DNA of 29,008 nucleotides from a virus. The stretch spans positions 1 through 29,008 of the IMG/VR virus record IMGVR_UViG_3300036772_000559, one strand, 5' to 3'. The notes beneath the pieces are model-generated. The model was not told the origin of the DNA. It made no database searches and saw only the letters and a list, made by a program, of their open reading frames with translations. Both the position numbers and the translations under genes were made by a program. Positions 22,331 to 29,008 of the stretch are shown here, piece by piece. The number at the start of each line of letters is the position of its first letter. The first letter of the stretch is position 1.

Positions 22331-22910
22331 TTTCGCCACAAAAATGAAAAGCCTGAAATTGCCGTCATGGATGAATCAGGGCGAACCGGCCAGGATGCTG
22401 AAAGCGGCCGTGAAGTTCTGGACGGGGATTGTGGAGTGGGTGACCTGGCCATTACAGCAGTTCGATCCGCTGACCTGTGCCGAACCGCTGTTAAACCTTC
22501 TGGCCTATGACCGTGACATTACGCGGTTTAACGGTGAACCGCTGTCACTGTTTCGCAAGCGCGTGGCATTCGCGTTTATCAATGCACAGGACGCGGGTTC
22601 AGTTTCCGGTTTTATTGCCATCTTTGAGCGCCTGGGGATTGGCTATGTTGAATTGCTGGAACGCCAGGCGGGCATTGATTGGGATGTGATCATTGTCCGG
22701 GTGACCGATAGCCAGATTTCAGATAACGCAGATTTATTGTTGCAGATTATCCGTCAGTACGGCCGCACCTGCCGCCGTTATCAGTTTGAAGTGATCACCA
22801 CGTCCGGGATGCGCATTCGTGCCGGATGGAACCAGGGCGAATACGTTTGTTATCCCGCCAGCCTGGGTGTGGTTGAAACAGGAACCGCCACGTTTGGCGC
22901 AAAGTTATAA
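22323..22910 (+). CDS. I: Tail protein I-like baseplate protein
   Basis: The 195-residue protein starts at a GTG (VSDFATKMKSL) with a GGAG box eleven bases upstream, overlapping the J-like stop by eight bases. PLLNLLAYDRDITRFNGEPLSLFRKRVAFAFINAQDAGSVSGF at about 55-100 is the tail_P2_I signature. P2 gpI links the wedge to the tail fibre, and here too the fibre gene follows directly. The last part (about 160-195) is beta-rich. Confidence 0.9.
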   Translation: MSDFATKMKSLKLPSWMNQGEPARMLKAAVKFWTGIVEWVTWPLQQFDPLTCAEPLLNLLAYDRDITRFNGEPLSLFRKRVAFAFINAQDAGSVSGFIAIFERLGIGYVELLERQAGIDWDVIIVRVTDSQISDNADLLLQIIRQYGRTCRRYQFEVITTSGMRIRAGWNQGEYVCYPASLGVVETGTATFGAKL

Positions 22911-22919
22911 GGAAATAAC

Positions 22920-25676
22920 ATGTCACAAACCGTGATTACGACTGCGTTTGAGCAGTGGAAAGCCGCGCAGGCCGCCAACGGCCAGGCGATTGTCCTGGAT
23001 GAATTTGTTTTTGCCAACGTGCCAAATCTGGACGTTAACAAACCGATTGATCGCGCCGAGGGCGTGCCACCTGCCGCGCAAATCGTCTACCGCCAGGCGG
23101 TTGAAAAAACCGGTCTGGTCAATCAAAACGCCGTGGTGTATTCGGTGACGCTGGGTGCGGACGTGGGCGATTTCTCGTTTAACTGGATCGGGCTTATCAA
23201 TAAAGCCACCGGCAAATTGGCAATGGTGGTACATGCGCCGTTACAGAGCAAAGTGAAGAACGCCAGCGGTCAGCAGGGCAACGTGTTAACCCGTTCTTTC
23301 CTGATGGAGTACAACGGGGCGGAAACGCAGACGTTGATCAGTACGCCGGCCGAAACCTGGCAGATTGATTTCACGGCACGCCTGTCGGGTATGGATGAAT
23401 CTTTGCGCCTGGCCAATCTGGATATTTACGGCGCGGGTGCGTTTTTCGATAACGGCTTTCTGGTATCCAAAACCGGCACGCAATACTTTGTAACGGCGGG
23501 TGTGGGTTACGTGGGTGGACTGCGTGCCAGCCTGGCGGCTAAAACTAATATCACTGTGACCACTAAGCCAATGAAGGTGTGGGCGGATGTGAGCTATCAC
23601 GGCACGCTGACCAGCGAATACAAAACCGATATCAAGTTTACCCTGGCCACCACGCTGAAAGACTACGTTCAAAGCGGGATTGCGCATTACGTGTTTGCCC
23701 TGGCCAGTATCGACGCCAACGGCGTGATCACGGATTTGCGCCCGCAGGGAAGTAGCTTATATCTGCGGCGGGATAAGAACCTGGCAGATATTGCCGATCC
23801 GGCTGCGGGGCTGAATACGCTCAATGGCGTACCAAAAACGCGCACGGTGAATAAAAAGGCGCTGACCGCAGACGTCAACCTGACGGCGGCAGACGTGGGC
23901 GCAATCAGTAATGTGATGCCTAACGTGGATAACACCACGGTGACCAAGCTTTATGATCCGTCCATTGTCAGCTTGTCCGGTGGAGTAACGCTGGCCGGTT
24001 ATTTTGACGATCACCCGCTAGGCGCAACATTCCAGGCGGCGGATACCCTGGTGACTTTTCGCCGGTGGTACAACGCCGGTGCGGCGCTTACGCAGTACTT
24101 GCATTGCCGGACAGGCGCTATTTACGTGCGCACCGGCAATGTCAGTACGGCGGAGGCAAGCGGCTGGCTGTGGTTGCAGGCAGGGGCTACCTCATTGCCT
24201 TTTGGGTGGCGAAAGCTGTTTGATTCGGCTAATCCTCCTACGGCTTTAGAAGCGGGTTCTATCAGTGTGCCTACATCGGTGCTGACAACTACTGATATTG
24301 ATACATTGGGTTTTTCTCCAGGCCAGCCAGGCGCCGCCATTTATTCACAGCCCCGGAATGCTAATGCCACGACTGCGTTGCACTATCCGCAAAGCATAGC
24401 GGGGACGTTGTACGTCACACCAAGCGCTTACGGCTGCCAGCAAATGTATGTCACTTTCACTGGCAATATTTGGAATCGCGGACTGTCAGCAGATTGGAAT
24501 GGGAAAGATGGACCGTGGAAAGATTGGGTGCCGACGTATAGCGCAAACAATAAACCGACAGCGGCAGATGTGGGTGCATGGTCGGCAGCGCAAAGCGCCG
24601 CCAGTGAAAAAGCATTGTCTGACGAGATTGCGACGGCGTTTAAGATTCGCGCAAATTTAACCGCAGCGGATTCGCCCAACGCTCTGCATGGTACTGCCAT
24701 GTTTGGGCATTACGGCGTACCAGGTGTGGCGGCTGCCACAACGGATAAAGGTTACCCGATGAATAATTTTGTCGGTGTGATTTTCGTTACCTGGGGCCCG
24801 AATGCGACGCAGCAAATTGCATTCAATAATACCGGTCGGCAATTCACCCGTTCCGCAACGGGTGCATGGAATGGTACAGATGGTCCGTGGTCTGCCTGGA
24901 ATGAAATTTACTGCCAGGCTAACAAACCTACTCCGGCAGACGTTGGCGCATTACCCGCTGCCGGAACCGCAGTAGCGGCCACAAAATTGGCCACTGCCCG
25001 CAAAATTGCCGGTGTGGCTTTTGACGGAACAAAAGATATTGGACTGAATGCCGACAATGTTGGCGCTTTTCCACGCGTCGGAGGTGATGTAAATGGCCGT
25101 GTGACGGCTAACTATTTACGCGCTATCAGTTCTGCCAATCCTGGCGAAGGGCAGGGGACTTATCTTGGATGGAATGAAAGTGGCGGCCAGGGCGAATCCA
25201 ACTTTATTAATAACAAGGGCGGTGGTGTGGGGGGATTTTCTTTCCGCATCGTTAATCAGGCAAACAACGCTCAAACGGGATACTTCAGAATTTCCGGCAC
25301 CGGTGACCTGAGCGCACAGGGGAATATTTATTCTGACGGGGGCGCGATTTATGAGATGGGGCAGCGCGTTTATAGCCCTAACAATCGTCAGCCGGTTAAT
25401 ACCAATACCGCCAACCTTGGCGGGGGCTGGTGGCGATGCGGTGATACCGGAATGATTAAGCAGTGGGGATACGTGAATAAGGGAAGCCGTGGATGGTCAA
25501 CCGTGAATTTCCCGATCCCCTTCCCAAACGCTTGCGCAAACGTCCAAGTGACCGTCATCAATGGCGGTGCCGGGACGTTCGTAGATAACTTTGGAACGGC
25601 GCAAATTATCAATAACATCGGTTTCACCTGCGGTCAGGATAGTAACGGCAGTTATTGGGAAGCCACAGGATGGTAA
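22920..25676 (+). CDS. H: Tail fibre, receptor-binding
   Basis: The 918-residue fibre is preceded by an AAGGAA box. Its N-terminal 160 residues (MSQTVITTAFEQWKAAQAANG; AQIVYRQAVEKTGLVNQNAVVYSV; GDFSFNWIGL) form the baseplate-binding DUF3751-type domain of P2 H-like fibres. Short shaft repeats with the motif ADVGA occur near residues 322, 544, 670 and, as ADNVGA, 711. Two knob-like modules, each ending in WNGxDGPW and then NKPTxADVGA, lie at about 425-548 and 580-674 and look like a tandem duplication. The end (GMIKQWGYVNKGSRGW, then a beta-rich part finishing SYWEATGW) is the tip domain common to P2-like and R-pyocin fibres and would decide host range. Confidence 0.93.
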   Translation: MSQTVITTAFEQWKAAQAANGQAIVLDEFVFANVPNLDVNKPIDRAEGVPPAAQIVYRQAVEKTGLVNQNAVVYSVTLGADVGDFSFNWIGLINKATGKLAMVVHAPLQSKVKNASGQQGNVLTRSFLMEYNGAETQTLISTPAETWQIDFTARLSGMDESLRLANLDIYGAGAFFDNGFLVSKTGTQYFVTAGVGYVGGLRASLAAKTNITVTTKPMKVWADVSYHGTLTSEYKTDIKFTLATTLKDYVQSGIAHYVFALASIDANGVITDLRPQGSSLYLRRDKNLADIADPAAGLNTLNGVPKTRTVNKKALTADVNLTAADVGAISNVMPNVDNTTVTKLYDPSIVSLSGGVTLAGYFDDHPLGATFQAADTLVTFRRWYNAGAALTQYLHCRTGAIYVRTGNVSTAEASGWLWLQAGATSLPFGWRKLFDSANPPTALEAGSISVPTSVLTTTDIDTLGFSPGQPGAAIYSQPRNANATTALHYPQSIAGTLYVTPSAYGCQQMYVTFTGNIWNRGLSADWNGKDGPWKDWVPTYSANNKPTAADVGAWSAAQSAASEKALSDEIATAFKIRANLTAADSPNALHGTAMFGHYGVPGVAAATTDKGYPMNNFVGVIFVTWGPNATQQIAFNNTGRQFTRSATGAWNGTDGPWSAWNEIYCQANKPTPADVGALPAAGTAVAATKLATARKIAGVAFDGTKDIGLNADNVGAFPRVGGDVNGRVTANYLRAISSANPGEGQGTYLGWNESGGQGESNFINNKGGGVGGFSFRIVNQANNAQTGYFRISGTGDLSAQGNIYSDGGAIYEMGQRVYSPNNRQPVNTNTANLGGGWWRCGDTGMIKQWGYVNKGSRGWSTVNFPIPFPNACANVQVTVINGGAGTFVDNFGTAQIINNIGFTCGQDSNGSYWEATGW

Positions 25677-25688
25677 GGGAATATCAAA

Positions 25689-26123
25689 ATGAATTTTTTA
25701 TACAGTGCAGCAACTAACGCGTTTTACCCGGAACCATTGAAAGCGGTTTATCAGGAGGCAGGGACGTGGCCAGAGGATGCAAAAGCCGTTACGGCGGCAA
25801 CATATCAAAAGTATGCGGTTGATCCGATCCCTGACGGTAAAACCAGAATGCCAAATAAGGCGGGGATGCCCTATTGGGCAAATGTTCCTCAAGCGACGGC
25901 CGAGGAATTGCAGGAAATGGCTTTACGGGAAAAACAAAAGCGGATGCAGGTTGCTGTGAATAGTCTTGCTGTTTTGCAGGATGCCGCTGACCTGGGCATT
26001 GCCACCGAGGCGGAAGCGGCCAGTTTGAAGGCCTGGAAGACATACCGGGTTTTACTGAATCGGATTGATACAACGGCCGCACCGGATATCACCTGGCCAG
26101 AGGTTCCAGAAAATGTGGCGTAA
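25689..26123 (+). CDS. Tail fibre assembly chaperone (Tfa/gpG family)
   Basis: The 144-residue protein follows the fibre gene by 12 bases and has the Tfa pattern: an N-terminal YSAATNAFYPEPLKAVYQEAGTWPEDAKAVT, PDGKTRMPNKAGMPYWANVP in the middle, and a helical AEELQEMALREKQKRM to AWKTYRVLLNRID end with the WPEVPEN finish. It helps the fibre trimerise and its C-terminus is usually matched to the fibre tip. An AAGGGA box precedes the start, and the next gene overlaps its last 11 bases. Confidence 0.92.
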   Translation: MNFLYSAATNAFYPEPLKAVYQEAGTWPEDAKAVTAATYQKYAVDPIPDGKTRMPNKAGMPYWANVPQATAEELQEMALREKQKRMQVAVNSLAVLQDAADLGIATEAEAASLKAWKTYRVLLNRIDTTAAPDITWPEVPENVA

Positions 26124-26835
26124 GGCGACCTTGAGCATCCCGGCAGATATGAGCGCATTAACTTGTTCGGTGCTGCCGGTTCATCCGTGGGTTTACGGCG
26201 TTGGCCAGGCTGCGGGTGATAGTAGCTATTTAAGCCCGGTTAATGCCACGGAATACCTGGCCAAAAAACTGGAAAGTATCAGTGATGAAACCAGCATTGT
26301 GGTGCATATGCTCAACGCCCCGACACACGCGGAATTTATGGGGTTATTGTCTGATTATTCCAGCGTGCTGCCGCTGCCGGTGATTGCCCAGGTAAAGCGC
26401 CGGGCAGAGGAAGCGGCACAGCTGGCCATCACTAAGATGCAAATCCCTGCAAAATTGTCTGGCGGTTTGCCTGCGGCGCTGCCGCTTTCTACGGCCACCA
26501 ACCGCCTGGCGGTGAATGCCCAGCGCATTGCGGCCGCTAAGGTAGAAGCCGCAACCGGTGCCAGTGCTGCCGGATTATTGTCAGCGCTAAAAGACTTTTC
26601 CGCAGCGCGGGGATCTGCCCTGGCCGCGGCCGCCGATGCGTTATCCGCACTGAAAGGGAAAACGTCCCCGGCGTGGGTGTTTACGGCCAAAGGGAACGGC
26701 GCGTATCTGGCCGGAGAACTGCGCAAAAATATCCCTAATCAGGATTCGGTATATACCCTGGCCACGTTATTTGGCGGGGCGGATTTATCCACGTTGGAGG
26801 CGATGATCCATGACGATAACCACACTGGCACTTAA
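26113..26835 (+). CDS. Baseplate-associated protein of unknown function
   Basis: The 240-residue protein starts best at ATG 26113 (MWRKATLSIPADM), with GAGG nine bases upstream and an 11-base overlap with the fibre chaperone gene. I do not recognise a named family. The N-terminal 90 residues are mixed (VHPWVYGVGQAAGDSSYLSPVNATEYLAKKLESI). The middle (about 150-200) is a long Ala-rich helix (RIAAAKVEAATGASAAGLLSALKDF; ALAAAADALSALKGK). It precedes two baseplate genes and is probably an accessory of the hub or tail tip, in the place where HP1-like phages carry unassigned late genes. Confidence 0.8.
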   Translation: MWRKATLSIPADMSALTCSVLPVHPWVYGVGQAAGDSSYLSPVNATEYLAKKLESISDETSIVVHMLNAPTHAEFMGLLSDYSSVLPLPVIAQVKRRAEEAAQLAITKMQIPAKLSGGLPAALPLSTATNRLAVNAQRIAAAKVEAATGASAAGLLSALKDFSAARGSALAAAADALSALKGKTSPAWVFTAKGNGAYLAGELRKNIPNQDSVYTLATLFGGADLSTLEAMIHDDNHTGT

Positions 26836-27349
26836 TGGCGAAGCCATCCCGCTGATGAATCTGAAAGTCACGCCAACCATGCAGTTTGCGGAAAAAGACC
26901 AGTCCGGGCAGTCATCGAGCACGGCCAATGCAGAGCAGGGGATTAAGGCCAAAGAATTGCGCGTGTCCGGGACGGTATCCTTTCGGGACGCGGCGACGTT
27001 AAAGCGGCTGTTTGAGCTGGCAGAGGCAAAATCTGCCAGCGGTTCATTGCAGGTTTACCGGGTGGCCAATCTGACCGCCCAGGCGATCAACTTTCGTGAA
27101 GGGACGTTCACCGGGGCGATTGATGCGCCGCAGCAGGATAACAAAATGGCTTGGCTGGTTACTTTTACCTTGCGTGAAAAAATCAGCGTGGCAGAGAAGA
27201 AAGAAGCCCGCGCAGGCAACAAAACAGCAGCGACAAAACAGGGGGCGGGCGGTGCCAATGGAAGTGGCAGCGCGGCGGCCGAGAGTGACGAAAAACTGAC
27301 GTGGTTTGAGCGCAAAGTGCTGAAACCGGTCAATGATGCATTGGGGTAA
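26810..27349 (+). CDS. Putative baseplate complex protein
   Basis: The 179-residue protein begins MTITTLALNGEAIPLMNLKVT and contains the motif KDQSGQSSSTANAEQGIKAKELRVSGTVSF, a pattern I associate with proteins annotated as baseplate complex proteins in HP1-like phages. The C-terminal 45 residues are a Gly/Ala/Lys-rich linker followed by LTWFERKVLKPVNDALG. The start has GGAGG nine bases upstream and overlaps the previous gene by 26 bases. It sits directly before the hub-spike gene and may link the tube to the hub; that role is inferred. Confidence 0.78.
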   Translation: MTITTLALNGEAIPLMNLKVTPTMQFAEKDQSGQSSSTANAEQGIKAKELRVSGTVSFRDAATLKRLFELAEAKSASGSLQVYRVANLTAQAINFREGTFTGAIDAPQQDNKMAWLVTFTLREKISVAEKKEARAGNKTAATKQGAGGANGSGSAAAESDEKLTWFERKVLKPVNDALG

Positions 27350-27352
27350 GGG

Positions 27353-29008
27353 ATGAAGCCCATTAAGCGGTTGTATTTGTCGAGTGTGGCCACGCACCTG
27401 GTGGACGCCAATCTGGCATTAGAGTTAAGCGCCTGCGGCCGGGGATTTATCACCGCGCAGACGGATGAAGATTACACCGGCAAACTGGTGCGCCTGGACG
27501 TGGGGTATCACGATCTGGTGTTGCGCTGGTTCACCGGTTTTGTGGAGCGTTCGCAGCCTGCGGAAAACGGCTATCAGCGCCTTTTTGTGCGTGAGCTGGT
27601 CGGTGTGTTTGAGCGCCTTTGGCCGTGCTCTTTTCAGCATCCTACGCTGCGGCAGATCACCCGCTGGTTGACCGAGGAAAGCGGGCTGGAATTTTCCCTG
27701 GCAAAAGATGCCGCGTATAACGATACGCCGATCCCCCATTTCACCCATTCAGGCACCGGCTATCAGCTGTTAGCCAACCTGGGCAAGGCATTCAGCATTA
27801 CCGATTACGTGTGGTATCAGTTACCGGATGGCGGGGTGTTTGTCGGTGCGGCCGCTGATGCGCTGTTTGCCGGTAAACCGGTAGATATTCCCGCCGAATT
27901 TAACCAAAGCGTTGCCGCAGGCAATGCCATGACCGTGCCGTTGATCCAGTCTTTACGCCCTGGCGTAGAGGTGAACGGTCAGCGTTTAACCAAGGTCAGA
28001 TTGCATAACGATGATATGGAAATCACCTGGACGCCACGCAACAAAGCCACCGGCCAGGCATTGCAGAAAACTCCGTTTCAACGGCAGGTTGAAAGCAGTT
28101 ATCCAGAGCTGGCCAGCGGCTTGCACCTCCCGCAGTTCGCCAGGGTGGAAGCGCCCAGCGAAGATGTGAGCAACGGGAACATTGCCGATCCGTTCCGGCC
28201 ACGTTATGCCGTGGACTTGCAGCTGTTAGACGCAGACGGCAATCCGGCAAAAGACACGCCGCTTTATCCGGCCGTGCCGCTGCCGCTGCCAATGGCGGGC
28301 GGTGAGTCCGGGATGTTCCAATTTCCACCGCCTGGCACGCTGGTAGAAGTCGGGTTTAATGGCGGCCGTGCGGATAAGCCGTTTGTGCGCCAAACCCTTG
28401 CCCAGGGCAACAGCCTCCCCGCCGTGACACCGGGCGAACAGCTGCAACAGCAGCGTGATGGTGTATCGCAGCGCGTCACCGTGGCGGGCGACTGGGAACG
28501 CCAGACCGATCAGGTTATTCGTGAAACCTCAATGAGCCGGGTTGTCACGGCCGATGATGAAACCCGCACGCTGGTGGCCAGGGAAACCACGGTACAGGCC
28601 ACGGACAAAACCACGGTACTGGGCAAAGCCACCTTGCTGGCCGGGGCAATACAGCAGATTGCCCAGGGGGATTACAGCCTGGCCACGCAGGCCAATTATG
28701 TGGCCAACATCCAGGGCAATGCCGAAACCAACGTGATCGGCCAGTTGATTGAAAAGGTGGGTAAGCTGCGCAGTAGCGTGGCGACCACACGCCAGGAAGT
28801 GATTGCGCCGGTGGTGTGGATTGGTAGCCAGTCTATTAACGTCTGCCAACTGATGCTTGATACCCTGGACGTGGTGAAGCAGTTGGCGGAGCTAACCGCT
28901 GCGCATTCACATAACAACACCGGCACGCCGTTAAATGCGCTGGCCATTGTAGCCACCGGCACCAAAGCCACTACGCTAAAAGAGAAGTACAATCCGGTAA
29001 TCGGATAG
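27353..29008 (+). CDS. Baseplate hub and spike fusion (gp27/gpD-like plus gpV/gp5 OB domain)
   Basis: The 551-residue protein ends on the last base of the window (TAG) and is complete. The N-terminal half (about 1-270) resembles phage late-control gpD / gp27 hub proteins (LSACGRGFITAQTDEDYTGKLVRLDVGYHD; HPTLRQITRWLTEESGLEF; GTGYQLLANLGKAFSITDYVWYQLPDGGVFVG). An OB-fold of the gpV/gp5 type follows at about 280-360 (FRPRYAVDLQLLDADGN; YPAVPLPLPM; FPPPGTLVEVGFNGGRADKPFVRQTL). The rest is a repetitive beta-helix-like needle with many Thr/Val/Gln repeats (about 370-490) and a helical end. P2 has hub (D) and spike (V) as separate genes. The start has GGGGTAAGGG directly before ATG. Confidence 0.87.
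   Translation: MKPIKRLYLSSVATHLVDANLALELSACGRGFITAQTDEDYTGKLVRLDVGYHDLVLRWFTGFVERSQPAENGYQRLFVRELVGVFERLWPCSFQHPTLRQITRWLTEESGLEFSLAKDAAYNDTPIPHFTHSGTGYQLLANLGKAFSITDYVWYQLPDGGVFVGAAADALFAGKPVDIPAEFNQSVAAGNAMTVPLIQSLRPGVEVNGQRLTKVRLHNDDMEITWTPRNKATGQALQKTPFQRQVESSYPELASGLHLPQFARVEAPSEDVSNGNIADPFRPRYAVDLQLLDADGNPAKDTPLYPAVPLPLPMAGGESGMFQFPPPGTLVEVGFNGGRADKPFVRQTLAQGNSLPAVTPGEQLQQQRDGVSQRVTVAGDWERQTDQVIRETSMSRVVTADDETRTLVARETTVQATDKTTVLGKATLLAGAIQQIAQGDYSLATQANYVANIQGNAETNVIGQLIEKVGKLRSSVATTRQEVIAPVVWIGSQSINVCQLMLDTLDVVKQLAELTAAHSHNNTGTPLNALAIVATGTKATTLKEKYNPVIG

Larger units (their letters stand above)
533..29008. mobile_element. P2-related prophage (HP1/K139-like), left end and most of the genome
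   Basis: From int to the baseplate hub gene, the region carries a full temperate myophage programme in the order typical of HP1/K139-type P2 relatives: integrase and repressor leftward, early genes rightward, terminase and portal leftward, and capsid, tail and lysis genes rightward. Neighbouring late genes mostly overlap by four bases (ATGA) or by TAATG, and every structural reading frame is open, so the element may be functional. The left boundary is placed only approximately, between the fldB ribosome binding site and the int stop codon. The right boundary and attR lie beyond the window. The assignment rests on protein families recognised by eye and on synteny. Confidence 0.93.

Overview
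The window is the left end and most of a P2-type temperate phage genome, integrated in an enterobacterial chromosome just upstream of fldB. The only host gene is fldB (flavodoxin 2, minus strand, 1-519). Its protein is very close to the enterobacterial FldB type, which places the host in Enterobacterales. I cannot fix the genus; a Yersiniaceae-like host is a guess. The gene set and order (int, CI, Cox, CII, Dam, HUH initiator, divergent packaging and capsid genes, a DUF2586-type sheath, lysis genes inside the tail block) look most like the HP1/K139 branch of P2-related myophages, with 186-like regulators. All structural reading frames seen here are intact. The window stops at the last base of a baseplate gene, so the right prophage end, attR and any genes beyond are not visible.

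Layout: 520-604 holds the host/prophage junction and short repeats at the 3' end of int. Integrase and the CI repressor (584-2218) run leftward. A 139-bp switch region (2219-2357) has a strong rightward promoter and GAACCC-type operator repeats. The early rightward operon (2358-7395) encodes Cox, CII, a Fil-like protein, three small proteins of unknown function, a Dam-type methylase and the replication initiator. At 7429-7703 a promoter overlapped by a LexA box drives a 68-residue protein, a candidate SOS-induced antirepressor. The leftward late operon (10812-7686) is terminase, portal and an Ogr/Delta-like zinc-finger activator, closed by an intrinsic terminator that lies inside the 68-residue gene. 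The 140-bp divergent late promoter region (10813-10952) has a perfect 9-bp inverted repeat and two -10-like hexamers placed exactly symmetrically around it. The rightward late operon (10953-29008) encodes scaffold, capsid, small terminase, head and tail completion proteins, sheath and tube, then holin, M15 endolysin, Rz and Rz1. It continues with tail chaperones made by a predicted -1 frameshift, tape measure, baseplate wedge proteins, tail fibre, fibre chaperone, two baseplate-associated proteins and a hub-spike fusion.

How it works together (inference): CI holds the early promoter off. DNA damage frees the LexA-controlled promoter, and its small product may inactivate CI, which lacks an obvious self-cleavage dyad. 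Cox and CII settle the lysis/lysogeny choice and excision, and the initiator starts rolling-circle replication. The Ogr-like activator then turns on both late operons from one shared site and feeds back on its own operon. No gap exceeds 300 bases, and no tRNA, rRNA, insertion sequence or CRISPR array was seen.
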